This document shows, piece after piece, positions 32,788 through 45,699 of a DNA stretch of 64,000 bases. The number at the start of each line of letters is the position of its first letter. Position 1 is the first letter of the stretch. The translations under genes and the position numbers were made by a program. Source of the stretch: Todiramphus chloris collaris (Eukaryota > Chordata > Aves > Coraciiformes > Alcedinidae); NCBI GenBank assembly GCA_025345505.1, contig JANVCC010000011.1, positions 2,861,849 to 2,925,848 of the forward strand, written 5' to 3'. The notes under the pieces are model-generated. The model was not told where the DNA came from. It was given only the letters and a program-made list of their open reading frames with translations, and did not search any database.

Positions 32788-32992
32788 TTAAGTGGAACTT
32801 CCCATATTCTAGTTTGTGCCTGTTGCCCTTTGTCTTGTCACTGGGCACCACTGTCAAAAGTCTGGCTCCAATCTCTTATTCCCTAACCTTTAGATACTGG
32901 TGAGCATTGATCAAATCCCCTGTCAGTCTTTTCCATGTAAACAGACCCATCAGGTTTCTCAGTTTCCTTGTAAGGGAGATGCTCCAGCATTT
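32788..32992 (-). mobile_element. Old CR1 LINE fragment (ORF2 C-terminal region)
   Basis: The plus strand shows AACTTCCCATATTCTAG, TTGCCCTTTGTCTTGTCACTGGG, GATCAAATCCCCTGTCAGTC and TAAGGGAGATGCTCCAGCAT. This is the complement of the CR1 LSYEERL / GDLI / DRTRG segment. It lacks the 3' tail and is more diverged than most copies here. It is followed by an A-rich AACCAACC tract (33001-33047). Confidence 0.8.
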
Positions 32993-33277
32993 CAAACGCT
33001 ATGAAAAAAAGAAAACCAAAAAAGAAAACCAACCAACCAAACAAAAAGTGTGTGACTTCTGGAGGATATTTTCCTACCACTGAATATTCTGGTGCCTTGA
33101 AATCTTTCTTCCTTACCTTGAGGCAACATTTCATCCCCAACTCAAAGGCACCAGAAAGACCTTGATGCTGGAAGAAAGCTACACTCAGGAAAGGGTCACA
33201 AAGGCAGAGGAGAGGGACTGCAAGTTGGTATTGTTAGAGCTCATCCCCTCCCTTGTAAATGCCTCATTTCTACAGAT

Positions 33278-33320
33278 TTATTATTTATTTATTTACTTAC
33301 TTACTTATTTATTTATTTTA
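33278..33320. repeat. (TTTA)n/(TTAC)n microsatellite
   Basis: About 43 bp of ATTT units with three TTAC units in the middle. Confidence 0.9.
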
Positions 33321-33479
33321 AATCTTGTTGTTTGCTGGGTGTGCAGGCATTGCAGGAGAGGGTCTGATGAAGACCTACGGACTCCATCTGACATTGTGCT
33401 TGACCTTCTGCAAGACTTCTTAATGCACATCCCATCCTCCTCCTTGTTCCCCAAGCCAGTTAGGCAATAATGCCCAGCA

Positions 33480-33930
33480 CAACAAGATTTGAAAGGCCAC
33501 TGTAATAACAGCAATAACATAATTGCCTTTGTTTATCATAAATTTCCTTTTACATAGTTTTATTAAAGCTCTTGGGCTTAGGTGGTGATAAATTAACATA
33601 AATTGCCATCTTATTAATGGCTCCCAGTCTAACCTTCCTTGTGATGAGACAGATTGGGGTGAAAATTATCAGCAGAAGCTGCATTTTTTTGGCAGGTTGT
33701 TTTATTATTATTATTGTGTATGGGTTTTGTTGGTTTTTTGGTTGCTTTTTTTCTTTTGTCTAATTGTAATTAACTAACATTTGAGAAAGTCAGCCTTGCT
33801 GTGTCACCTGCAATTGCTAGAGTCCAAGCTGCAGCTGTAATTTAGAGGGCTGGAATAATCACATAATTACTCTGCAGTGATTATGGGAGACTTGCATGGT
33901 CAGTGGATAAGAGAGATTAAATGGGAGTGG
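33480..33930. other. Candidate conserved non-coding element
   Basis: Repeat-free sequence with many homeodomain-type cores: ATAATTGCC, GATAAATTAACATAAATTGCC, TTATTAATGG, GTAATTAACTAACA, ATAATCACATAATTACTC. No coding frame. The T-rich insert at 33685-33765 splits it in two. Conservation is inferred from appearance only. Confidence 0.3.
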
Positions 33931-34844
33931 GAAAAAAAGATGCAGACATATGTTGCTAGTTAAGTTAACTGCTTTATATTAATCCTGGCCAGCACAGGGA
34001 AGTGCCACACTTGTGCCAGAGGACTGGATGCACAAAGTCCTTGCCCAGACTGTCAGGAGCATGAAGCCCTGGTTCCAGGGAGTGGAAAGATTAGTTTTAC
34101 AAGAGGAAAATGGGAAGTAGGAAGATTAAACCTGGAGGTAATCTGTTTTTCTTTCCTCTGGCATTGCCAAGGCAGACTTAAATGTATTTTCCTTGGGATG
34201 GCAAACCAAACCACATGAGCTCCAGCAGGAATTGAGTCACACATGTCTGGAGCAAGGTGTGGTGAAGTGTTTGGCTCAATGGGCCTTCGAGATGTCCCTA
34301 GGAGACAAGTAATCTGATGACCAAATCATGTTGCTCTTCTTTGTTGTAACAAGATATTTAAAATTAGGACTGCAAGCTTCACAAGGCAGGTTGGAGGGCT
34401 TGAGTCAGGTGGGGTTTTCTCAGGTTGTTTTGCATGCAATGGAAGAAGCATGATTTTGTGTCTGTTATGGATTCTCTGTTAAAAGAAAGCTTGAAAAGGA
34501 CAGTTGTTTTTGTTAATGAAAGAGGGAGGCAGGTAAGATTGTAAAAGGGTGCTGCAGCCCTCCTCTTCATATAAGAAACTGTTAGGGGCATGTTCGTTCC
34601 CACCTCAGCTGGGCAAATGGGACCAGCAAAGCAAGGAGCAGTGTGGGCTCACTGTTCCCCTTTCCTTGACCCAGGGCTCTCCCACATATCTGATCTGCAC
34701 AGAAACCTATGTCTGACCTGAATGGGTGTGTGGCAAGTTTAGGTTCAAGGTGGCCTTGGGCTTCAAAAAGGCTTTTATGGGCACAACCTTGAAGCAGTAT
34801 TCTCCAGGCATCCTTGGGTGCTGCAGGATGACTAGGATAAGACA

Positions 34845-35007
34845 AGATAAGACAAAATATTTCAGTTGAAAGGGACCTATAATGATCATCTAGTCCAACT
34901 GCATGACCACTTCAGGGCTGGCCAAAAGCTAAAGCATGTTATTAAAGACATTGTTTGTATGATTTTTTAAACACTGCTGGGCTTGGGGCATCTCTGTAGG
35001 AAGCCAG
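34845..35007 (-). mobile_element. Old CR1 LINE 3' fragment of a different subfamily
   Basis: CAGTTGAAAGGGACCTATAATGATC, TAGTCCAACTGCATGACCAC, TTCAGGGCTGGCCAAAAGCT, then AAACACTGCTGGGCTTGGGGCATC. This is the complement of a CR1 tail, but with the TGACCACTTCAGGGCTG segment absent from the other copies. Preceded by GATAAGACAAGATAAGACA. Confidence 0.75.
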
Positions 35008-37989
35008 AAGACATGAAGCATCCCCTCCCTACTCCCAGCCCTGTCCTGGCACCTCTGCTCATGAGATGATTTTCAGGAGGGTAAATCCACCCATAGAAGT
35101 GTCCATCCAGAGCTGCCATCAAGGATGACCTGGAAAAGTTGATGAAAGTGACCACCATGCATGAAGACAGGGCTTGGCTGAGAGTGGGACATTCCAGCCA
35201 CCACTTGGAGGGGTGACTGCTGGAGATGTTGGCAAAGACCGCATTTCCCAGAGGTGCGGTTTACGGTTTCCCTTAAAGTTTAGGGGAAAAAACTTCCAAT
35301 GAGACACAAAGCCTGCTTTAAAATGTTGTTGGATGGGCTCCCTTGGTGGGGAAGTGGGACTGTCTGAAATCTGCTTCCCAAACACTGCTGTGTTATCAGT
35401 TGCACAGGTACAGTGTACACGAGGTTAATGAAGACAGGATAGGAGGGGATTAGTAGCACATTGCAAACAAGGTTGTGCTAAGTGGCTTAGAGTTCATCCT
35501 GTCCTGCTTCTAAATACTGATTTCTGCTGCTTTCACCTTCCAAAACACATAAACTGTTGATTTTGATTAGTAAATTAATTTATACAGATAAGCTTTAGCC
35601 ATCTGCTAACAGTAAGACGTGACCTACCACATCATCTTTTGACATTCAGAACTGAACTTGTGGGGTTTTGGTGCAGGGTGTCCATGCTGATGTGCATCTG
35701 CACAGCAAAACACAATCCCGTTCCTGAGTAACCCATCCGTGGTATGAAAGTATGTAGCACAGTCCCCCTCTCTGAAAATCTGTCCCAAGACCTAAAACTC
35801 ATTCCTGTTAGCCTTGACAGCCAATGTAGCACTACTGCACAGAAATGATGGAGAGAACTGAGGATCCCATTAGTTCCCATCGCCTCATCCTTCTTTCTGA
35901 AGATCATCTGCAACCATTTAGGTCTGGAGTAACTAATAATAGAAGAATAACTATATATAACTCTTCTAGAAGAACAGAAGTAACTAATAAGTGAATTAAT
36001 GCTGCTCTGGCACAGTTCATATGGGGGGAAACAGCATTTCTTCAGGCTGAGTCTGGTTCTTGGCTTTGGCTTTGAGTGAGTTTCTTACTACTGTTTTCAA
36101 TGAGAAAGGACAGTTGCATCACATCTAATATGCAGTTGGAAGCTTGAAAATATTCTTAAACTCTGTATCACCCTTCTGCAAGCCCTGGGCCCTGCTTGAT
36201 TTTATTATCCAAATCCACCAAAACTCTCAGCCACACAGTGCATTCAGAAACAATTTAAGAGCTCATTACCCCTAATTTGTTTTTAATTCTTCTCTGTGAA
36301 ATCGAGAGCTGCTAGGAGTTTGGGAGTGATTATGGGGGTTTGCTCCTGGTAAGTAAAACTCCTTGGAAGCAGGCAGAAACTTATTTGCAGAATGTGGGTG
36401 GCATGTCATTCTACTGCTTCCAGGTTGACTCCTTGCAGCATCCCATTCAGGCTGTGCTTGTGTAAGAGAGTCTGTCAGCAGCCAACAGCCTACACATGAG
36501 CAGCTCAGGCATTTCCCCACTTTAGTAGAACATTTGGGGCCCATGAGCTTTCCTATCCTTTTCAACAAGGGATCTGATTGGTTTTGACCTCCTTACGCAG
36601 ACTTTCATCACCTTCATCTACCCTGTCCTCTGTCTGTAGCACACAGTAGGACTAAAAACTTTGCTCTAATTCAAGTCATTTGGCTCATTATAGACAATAT
36701 ATGGGAAGGTGGTGTGAATGTGACATACGGGAGAGGGGACTAGTTGACCAAATGATCCTCTTCTGGTCTTGAACTTGGGTATGCTCTGCACCCAAGGTCA
36801 GTGAAGATCTTCACCCATTTAATATTTCTCCACATGCAATGCAGGGGGACTCCTGCACTAAACCAATGCCTTTACGCTTCTAAAACAGATCAACTTTCAG
36901 GTTGCCCTCTGCCAAGAGGAACACTACTATCTCAAAAATTTGCCCATTGCACAGGACCATGGCAAGAGGCTCCAGACTGCTCTTGTCCCTGTGAGCAATA
37001 GCTACAGTCAACCTCCTCCTTCAGCACATAGATGGAGTCAGGGTGTCCAGAGGACACAGTGAATTATGTGGTCATGGCAGGTAAGGGGGCCTGTCATGTC
37101 TTCTCTCCCATAGACCATTGCTCACCTGGCAAAACCTGCCATACCCTTGATACCCACCATCAGGAGGTGCTGGTGGAAGGGACGAAGCAGATGTCACAGA
37201 AAACGAGCTGATTGGAGCCCTAACAGGGGGAAACATCATCACAGTGGAGGAGCAGCAGCTGCAATAAATGGGGAGATGTGTAGTTTGCCTGATGAAATAC
37301 AGCATGGCCTGGTTCCTTGCACCAGTTCTTCAAGGGCTAACAGGAATGTCCACCCTCTCCTCTCCCCACCTGTCTGTTTAACTCCAAACTCGCGTCTTAG
37401 AAAACCTCTCTACTCTCTGCAACAGCTGGAGAGGGAGGCATCACTTCATCTTTCCTATGAGGCGATTATTTCTGCGGTTAATATATCAAATCCAACCTGA
37501 TCTCTGGCAGATGCCCCGGCATCAGGGCTGCCCACCCCAGGAGGTGGCAGCCTCGCACAGCACAGGACTCTCTGGTGCTTAGTTGATCCCACCCAGCTAT
37601 TCGGAAAGAGCGTAAAATATTTATCTGCAGATATATTTGGATCTGATTTCCCACCCCCCCACCCCACCCCCTTCCTTCTTTGTATCTGAACGATCTCTTT
37701 CTAGCCTTGCCGGCACAGCGGTTTTCCAGAAAAATGAGACCTTGCAATCTTGTCTACTTTCTGACTTAAAGCCTGGAGGGTTCTGGCATTTTTTTGTTGT
37801 TTCACAGTAAAAAGAAGAAAAAAAAAGAAAAAAAAAAGGAAGAAGAAGAAGAAGAAGAAAATAAATTGCTTCTAAATGCTTCAAAGCTAATTTGAGGTTC
37901 CTGGTAAAGAGAAATCATTAAAATCCAGCATGTTTTACAACAGAAAAGGTGAAGTGAATTTGCAGACTGCGTATTTTCCCTTCCCCGTG
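35008..37989. other. Single-copy sequence, no supported gene
   Basis: No exon recognised. A C-rich patch (37653-37671) and a purine tract (37810-37862) occur near the end. Open frames at 35119-35385, 36272-36568 and 37147-37500 lack motifs. Confidence 0.4.
37810..37862. repeat. Purine-rich tract with (GAA)n
   Basis: A-rich stretch followed by about seven AGA/GAA units ending at 37860. The minus-strand frame over it encodes a run of Leu/Phe and is not a gene. Confidence 0.88.
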
Positions 37990-38120
37990 CTCATATTAAG
38001 GCTTGCTCATAATATTGAACGAGCCTTTTGGAAAGAGATGTGCTGAGCCTTGCCCCTGTTGATCAAAAGGGATTAAAAAAGCCACCTGGGACTGCTCACA
38101 CCGAGGTAATGAAACAAGAA
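37990..38120. other. Candidate conserved non-coding element
   Basis: Contains GCTCATAATATTGAACGAGCC and TTGATCAAAAGGGATTAA, which includes a TCF/LEF-type ATCAAAAGG core next to GGATTA (a paired-type homeodomain core). No repeat and no coding frame. Function is inferred only from motif content. Confidence 0.28.
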
Positions 38121-39322
38121 TCTGAAGACTCTGGAGAGCAATTTGGGAAGTTTCCTTTCTTAACGCTAAGGCCGGGACAGGCTTTTCCCCAAATTTAGTA
38201 TTCTGTCTGGAAGAATATAAAATAATGAGACTCCAGCTGCTTCCCAGGGGAGACCCTTGAATTGCCTTAGAGATATCACTGTCAGCCTGAGTTTTTTTCC
38301 TGTCTAAAGCTGACCTGAAAAAAGGGGCGAAGAAGAAAGCAGAGGGAACATGTGCCTGTTTTGATGCTTTCTGCTGGGCAAAAATGACTTTTATAATTTA
38401 TGCCAGGGGTGGGGAGGTGTGTGGGGAGTTGTTTATTGATTCATTTTGTGTAAGAAACACCAGGATTATGGAGTTCACTATTGAAAACATTTCTCTTTGG
38501 AAAAAGAGAGAAGAGAAACAGGGGATTGCTCACAGCCTGCTCTGAAGGCCTCTGCAATTGATAGGGAATGCATTCTATGAGGCTGGAAAAACACGGAGTG
38601 TTTTGCAGTTGTGCATTGAAGGGAACAAAAGCTGGCACCGTAGAAAAAGAGAGAGCAGCTGCTGGAGCAGTTAGAGGAGGAGAAGCTGGCTGTGAGATGC
38701 TGGGTTTTACAACAGAGTGGCTTAAGGGCATGAGAAATGCAAATGCCAAGGAGGTGCTAGGAAAAGTCCCACCAACGTATTCCTTGTAAGTCAGGAGGAG
38801 GAAAACCAAAATGCTCCATACAGAGGGCTGGAAAAAGCAGCTAAGGAGGAAAGCAGGTGCTGGCAGGCTCTGCCCAGGCTTTTTCAGGGTAAGTTATTGC
38901 TGCTAGCTGAGGAGAGGAGAAAACTGATCACAAAGACCAGAAGTCAATAAGGAGACATCCAGCACTGTATTGTCTTGCTTGCCCCTAAAACTGCCCTGAT
39001 GCTGGACACGAACCTGCTGTGTTTCCAACGTTGCACCTTGAGCTTGTACGGCTGGCTGCAATCACCGATGGTCCCCCAGAAAAGCCCTTATTTCACACAT
39101 TTTTGGCACATCAGGGGCTGCTCTGCAGCTGCCTGGTTGCACCTGGGTTTGCAGACAAGGTGGGAAGGGCAGATGTGCCTCCATGGTGGCCTTTTAATGG
39201 GGTCCTGTGCGCAAATTCACCCTGCCACACAGCCACTGGTCCCCAGCCACGAAGAAGAAATGTGAAAGGCTTAGCAAACATGTCTGTTGACAAGTTAAGT
39301 GAAATGGGGAGCTGGGCAAATC

Positions 39323-39543
39323 GTGGAATCATAGAATCATTTCGGTTTGAAGGGGCCTTTAAAAGTCAACTAGTCCAACCCCCCCTGCAGTAAGCAGGGA
39401 CATCTTCAACTAGATCAAATTATTCAGGGCCCCATCCCACCTGACCCAGAATGTTTCCAGGGATGGGGCTTCTATTACCTCTCTGGGCAGCCCGTGCCAG
39501 TGTTTCACCACCCTCAGCATAAAAAAATTCTTCCTTAAAATAA
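39323..39543 (-). mobile_element. CR1 LINE 3' fragment
   Basis: TCGTGGAATCATAGAATC, GGGGCCTTTAAAAGTCAAC, TAGTCCAACCCCCCCTGCAG, CATCTTCAACTAGATC, then CTCTGGGCAGCCCGTGCCAG and CACCACCCTCAGC. This is the complement of the last 220 bases of a CR1, ending abruptly after AAATTCTTCCTTAAAAT. Shares the ATCTTCAACT variant with the copy at 45700-46062. Confidence 0.93.
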
Positions 39544-40194
39544 TGGCCTGACTTGTTGCATGAATTGCTGCTGGTCATTTGGGTGATGAGGCCCAGAGCT
39601 TGCTCATTTTTCACCTTGGATGGACATGAAAGCTCAGGCACTTACAGCTGTAGGAAATGCCACTCAGACCTGCCTGCTTTTGGGAAGCTAGTCTCTGAGA
39701 TTTGGGTTGAGAGCCAGTGCACTGGGAGTACTGGTCAGCTGTGGGACACCAGAAATAGTGGTGGCTCCAAAGCGGGGCAGGAGGTTGGATTAGAGCAGCC
39801 CTAGGGAGGAGGCAACAGAGAATGGGAAGAATTAAGAAAGGAATTTGCAAACAGTGCTGTGGACTCAGTGAAGTAAAACCTAAGGATAAATCCCCAGGAA
39901 GAACTGCTTCCCAGTCTCTGCATCCTTCTGGATACAGGTGAACCTGGTCCACTTTCATCTTTTTGGGATGCTCTTAGGAGGAAAATCAGTTATGTGGCTT
40001 GTGAAGCATGTGCTGGCTTTCTACTGGGTATCCATCTTTGTTAGGGCTGGCATAGAGCTGGCACATCTCTCTCATCACCCTGGATCATTTCTGAGCTGTT
40101 CTTTTGTTTGCTGGAGCAGAAAGCAGGTCTCATGTGAAGGGCAGGGCATCTGGGGCCACCGCCTGAAAATAAAAGGCCCTGGGGATAAAGGAAA

Positions 40195-40335
40195 GCTCTC
40201 ACAGCTCTGTTTCACACAAAGGAGAATAAACATATGGAATAGGTTAACAAGTGAGGTGGCTGAAGCCACGCTATAAATAAGACTATAAATAAGTTCAAGA
40301 GGCATGTTGACTGACTGGGAAAAAAAAAAAAAAAA
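40195..40335 (+). mobile_element. Possible ancient CR1/L3-like LINE fragment with A run
   Basis: The plus frame gives FTQRRINIWNRLTSEVAEA, similar to the ORF2 C-terminus (..[13 protein letters not shown]..). It is followed by a sequence suggestive of FKRHLD and then TGACTGGGA with 16 A (40320-40335). Too diverged to place in a subfamily. Confidence 0.45.
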
Positions 40336-43300
40336 GCTAGAGGGAAGGAAGGGATTGAGGATATTAGGATGGGAGTGAAGGGACACAAAAGGCAAGCTTA
40401 TGATAAAGGGAAAATAAGATAGAGAAGAAGTCTGTTTTCTTCTTGTTATGCTGCGCCTTGAGTCAGAGGAGAGAGCCTGCCAGACTGCTCTGAGCCAGCA
40501 GTGATCGGTCCCTTCAGCACAAGGCAGGTTTTGCCCCTGACACTGGAGGGTGTTGAAGAGAGTCAGCAATGTGGTGTAAGAAATTTGTTGTTAACGTGCC
40601 TCTGGTTTTGGAGCTGCACTAAGGGTTGGATAGGTGAGTTTGGAGGCTTGTATCATCAGAAATACATGTGGAGGGTGGGAGTGTCTCCTGCATGGCATCC
40701 GGCTGAGAGGGAAGAGGGTGAAGGTAGATGGGGAAGGACCTTGGCTCTGGGGAACACCTCAGCCAGGAACAGTGGCAAATCTCAGAGTGGCCTTCATAAA
40801 ACCCTTCTCTGCAAAGAAGTCACATTGTGATGGAGCAAGGTGTTGTGTTAGAAGGGCTGCACTGCATTGATGCATGGGGGCTGGTGGAGGAGGCATGGAG
40901 GTGCATGAGAAAGATCAGAGGCAACTCCTGCCTCAGCCCCTCGAGCATTAATTTCTCTCTGTTTACAGGCATATATGGTCAACAGGCTTGGGGAGAAGGG
41001 AGAGATGGATTCAAGTAAATCACTTGGATGTAGCAAATGTTTTTTGGTTGCCTTGGCCAACCAGCTCTCAATAAACTAAAGTACAACCAAAGTCGACTAA
41101 AGCCAACAGTCTCCAAAATTCTAAGTAATCTTTTTTTTTTTGCTGCATAGCAGGCCTCTTTAATAACTCTGCAGTGGAAAATCCCAGTGCTTAGATTGAA
41201 CAGGAGACAAGCCCTGAGCCTTGCAAAGGAGGATGTTTCTAAAATCCTCACATGGACAAGCATCCCCTGGCCAAATGGAGAAAACATCCTATGCTGTGAT
41301 ACTTGCAGATCCAGCCAAACTAATTTTATCTGCTATAGCAGCCACTATTTTGGCTGCCATGGTGGGAAATGAGCTGAGAATCTCTGGAGTGAGAAGCCAG
41401 GGTTTGTTAAACTGGGATTTTAAGTCATGTTAGTGATGGGTCACATTTACAGAAAACGCAGCTGATGGTTTTTAGGGGATTTCTGATGCTTGTCCTGACA
41501 ACACTCTTGATGTCGGCTCTGACTGCCTGAAGCCTGGCATGATTCACAGCAGAAAGGAGACATTAGATCCCCTGCATTCCTTGCTTTGAAAATGAAGTTT
41601 TCTTGCTACCCAAATGAGCACTATAGAGATCTGTCTGTCTTGCAGAGGTGACAGTGCATCTTTTCTTCTGCTGAGCTGGCATTTCACTCTCCACCTTGGC
41701 CATAGCAGGCCTTTCTGAGATTTTAGGCGAAAGAAAGCCTGGTTTGGGGATGCTATTGCAAATACTAATAGCTACAATCTGAGCAGTGTGACCTACGGGG
41801 CAACAAGTGAAAGTGAAATTTGCTGTTGAAGATAGAGACATTGAAGGAACATTTATGGCAATGACTCTGGTGCCTGTGAATGCTGAGATGCCTGGGCAAG
41901 TAGTTTTCTGTGAGTCACTGTATTTTGTGATTTCCAAAATTCCAGCTAACCTGAAATGCAGGCTCATAAGTCCCTTTTGCAGATTTGGGCCCTGGTGCAA
42001 GTATTTCAGTTCAAAGTTTTCTCTATACATGTCCAGAAAGTAACCTAATGTGATGTGGGACTGTAGATATCAAAGCCCAGTGAAAGCATCATCAGACGGT
42101 TCCTCTGAGTTAATTCATCCATTCATTATTAATGTGTGCCTGGAATTTCAATTTACTCTCATTAAAATGTGATTGATGGTAAAGATGCAGCAGATTACAG
42201 TCACAGCGCACCGGCTCTTTCCTTGCACTCAGCAGAACAAGCCAAGTGCCGCTTCATGGGCAAAATCAGGCCTTTTGCTTTGCTTTCTGTGCAAAAGTGG
42301 GACTTTGCTGATCTCTCTATAGTAACTGATTTTCCTTTGCCTCTTTCAAAATAAAAATTGCTGGTACTTCACTGTCATGCTGCAAATTGACAAATACGGA
42401 GAGGAATACAGAGAAAGCTTATGAAATGCCAGTACTGGGCTTGCAGCTTTAATGCAGGAACAGTAAAGAGATGATGAAGGAGGTAGTGCTGGTGCCCTAA
42501 TCCCCAAAAACATCAGTGAGGACTTCTCCTCTGTTAAACAGAGCAGTCTTGTCATGCCACGCGGTCACTACCACCCTCCTCCTCCTCAAAATGTGGGTGG
42601 TGATTTCCCTTGTAGACTGGCCAGGCTCCAAGATATGCTCTGAGCCAAACCCCGGCCTGTAGTTACACAGGAGTTAAGGCCTCATTAGTTTCTTATTCCC
42701 ATATCAGCAGGCTGTTAGCAGGCTCTGAATCGGCCAGCCAGTTTCTGGAAACAAGCCAGCCAGCAGCAGCTTGGGGCTCGGTCCCTCATAGCAGATGCTG
42801 ATGCCGTTGGAGACACATTTCACATACATCCCATGACACCATTCTCATCTCTTCTTCTCCCAGGGGATCCTGCTTGAGTTAAGTTGAATAGTGGAGGGTC
42901 CCATGAGCTCCATGACAGACTCTACTATTGATCCAGGTTCCCAGGGAGATGTTTCTCCATCAGCTACTTTTCTCTTCATCTGTCCTCTGCTCTCCAAATA
43001 CCCAAGTGTCCTGGTGCAGAATAAGTTTCTTGGCTGCTTGGCTCCCCAGAGAGATGTCTGTAATCCTGGGTGTTGTGTTGGATGGTGCTCTCCTCTGTGA
43101 AGCAAACATCTAAAGAGTTGGCTACCCTTTCATCTCTCGAGCCAAATTTTCAATGCTAAGTCGGAGTCAGGAGGGTCTAACCTGGTCTTCAGATCTTTTT
43201 CTGGGCAGCTCCAGCCTCAGCCTGCAAAGAACCACTCTTTTCATCTGGCACTAGACACAAAATCCACTGGCAAGAGTTTTTCATGGGGGTGGGGGAAGCA

Positions 43301-43487
43301 CTGTTGCAAATCATGCTTAAAATTCAAGCTGTCAGGAAAGCTCTGAAATGCCTTTGAAAGGCTGAGCAAAACATTTATGTAAGGCTGTGTGCGGCCCGTC
43401 CCTGGAGAAAGGAGAACTGCTGGTGTCCCAACATGATTGGGTTTTTTTAGCTGTTCCCTCTTGATCTTGCTCATGTCTCTTTTTTTC

Positions 43488-43507
43488 TTTTTTTTTTTTT
43501 TTTTTTT
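43488..43507 (+). repeat. Run of 20 T
   Basis: T homopolymer within a T-rich stretch (43481-43520). The minus-strand frame 43241-43678 crosses it as poly-Lys and is not a gene. Confidence 0.93.
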
Positions 43508-45699
43508 CTTTCCCTTTTCTTGTCTCTCTTTAGATCTCGTCAGTAATGTGGTCCGTATATTTATTATCCTTCCAGTGAGAGCAACACCAGTGTTCACATC
43601 ACACACTTCTACCTTGCAATGTTTTCCGTCTGTGCAGTGGTTTGCTAGGAGGAATTTCATAATTTCCAAAGGTGGCAATTAGATCACTGCTTCCCAACTG
43701 CCTCTTGCAGGGAAAATAAACTCCCATTTCCTTTACTTTCCCTCATACTGATACCCATGAGTTTCCGAATGCTTTGTGTCATTCTCTGAAGCTCTGTCCC
43801 TCCAACGTGGTTTCCAAATATCTGAGGCAGGGTCACAGATCACATATACAGTTCCCTTGGTGAGATGTAGCTGTTCCCTTGCAAAGCAAAACCTCTTGTT
43901 GGCCCTGATTTACAGACTGTTCCCCTTGCAGCTCAACACCATCTCAGTTGCTTTCTTTCCTGTAGCATTGCAGACGGGGAAGATTTTATGCCCTGATAAA
44001 TGAACTGCTTTAGATCCCATATGAAGAGTACGGGTGTCTACGCCCTTTACTTCCCTCTTTCCCTCTTGTCTTTCTATTTCCCTGTCATTAAGAGGGAGAT
44101 ATGATGGCTAAGCACTGTCTGGTCCTTTGCATACATCTCACATGGTGAGGTGGTGGTGGATTTGTTAAGGACATGAAATTAGATTCAGAAATGCTTTTTG
44201 CAGGATGACTTCAGTGTTGTTGCTCAGGATAGCAAGCTTATACAGACATAAATTTTACTGCATCTTAATTATTTTTAAGGGATGAACTCTACAATGATGT
44301 GAGCTTGCAAGGGTGTTCCTGGGTGCCTTGAGGCATTTAGTACCGTGTTCTGAAAATCTACAAAAGCTCAGCAGACCTTACCTCCAGGAAAATAAAATAC
44401 AAAGGCTGTAGAAGCCAAGTAGTTAAACAGGAGAAGAGAATCCAAAGAGCCTGTTTATGAAGAAGTTTTGCAAATCCCAGTTGGAAAAGACCAGTAGTAT
44501 TTTGAGATAGGTGAAACAGAGACATAATAGGAAGAAAATATCCCACATACTGTGGAGGACTGATTCCTAGCCAGAAATCTTGAGCAGAGGGGATCAAGAA
44601 CAGTGTTTCATTTAGAGTCGGAAGAAATTGCTTCTGAAAGCAAAGATATCAACAGTCTGTCTGAGTAGCCCTACAGAATGCTGTTCATTCATGTTAATAG
44701 CTTCAAACAACAAGAATTCAACAGAAATTTCACCAGCAAGTGGCACTTCTTGCAGAACTGTTCTGTCAGGCAGGAAGCTCAGTATCTGAGCATCTGAGGT
44801 GTTTGGGATCTGAAAATTGAGTAAAACAGGAGACCTAATGGCCTTCCTGTCAGATTCTCTGAATTACAAAATTCAAATTTTCTCTCTGTTGGCTGTGACT
44901 TCAGGTATGACAAAATTTCATTAACCGTTTCTTTAGGCTTTTAATGTGAGTTATTACAGTCTGAGATGGGAGCATTATCCCAATGCATTCATTTTGAAGA
45001 TCTGACACTTCTTTTTTCTTTAACACAGGAAGAGAATGTGAAGTTGGAAATGTGATGGACCCTATGGCTAGGGGACAGTTTCTGTCCTGGTTCAGAAGTC
45101 ATTTGATGTTTGCATTGTGCTCTTGAATTTTTCATAGGTAGATAGTAAAAGTACAGTTTTCTGCTTCCTTATTGAGTGTAGGAGCTCTGAGAACAGGATA
45201 AACTGCTTTCATATTCTTGATAAGATGCTTTCTTTTATGTATAATAACTAACTTTCACCTCATACAGGTGGAGGCCACATGACCAAAAATATGTGATGGA
45301 TTCCCTTCTCCTCAAGTGACGACAGTCGTTGAACCAACCTTGTGCTGGGTATAGCACAACACTGAAAAACAACAAGCAATGGCATTGACTGGTTTGCTGT
45401 TGTCTGGTTTAGGCCCTAAGAAGGTCTCCGCCTTTTTTCTCATGTCCATACTGTCCAACAGTGATGATCTATACCACTTCCATGGTAAGGAAGGCTCTAC
45501 TAAGGTAGAGTTAAACACTTTGGGCAATGAAATAGTGAGGAATCCCACTTAGCACTTATTTTACACAGTACGTCTCTTGAGTATTTTTTTAAGCCATCAT
45601 GCAAAAGGAAACTTGACTAACTTGAAGAAAGTGTCTAGAGAAAGGCTAGTTTTTGTGTTTCAGGTGGATTCTGCAGTTGATTAAAAAACATACAATACA

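Larger units (their letters stand above)
39544..45699. other. Mostly single-copy sequence; candidate conserved block at about 42095-42290
   Basis: Apart from the CR1-like piece at 40195-40335 and the T run at 43488, I recognise nothing. Minus-strand frames of 164 codons (40075-40569) and 155 codons (41563-42030) have no domain. The block 42095-42290 is repeat-free with TTAATTCATCCATTCATTATTAATG and a CAGCGCACCGGCTC core. Confidence 0.35.

Noticed and set aside
33278..33320. Possible CRISPR-like or structured repeat
   Set aside because: Simple tetranucleotide microsatellite with no spacers.
40075..40569. 164-codon minus-strand frame
   Set aside because: Overlaps the old LINE-like piece and its A run in antisense; no recognisable motif.
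41563..42030. 155-codon minus-strand frame
   Set aside because: No domain, no splice context; frames this long arise by chance in 64 kb.
43241..43678. 145-codon minus-strand frame with a Lys run
   Set aside because: The Lys run is the translated T homopolymer; no domain on either side.
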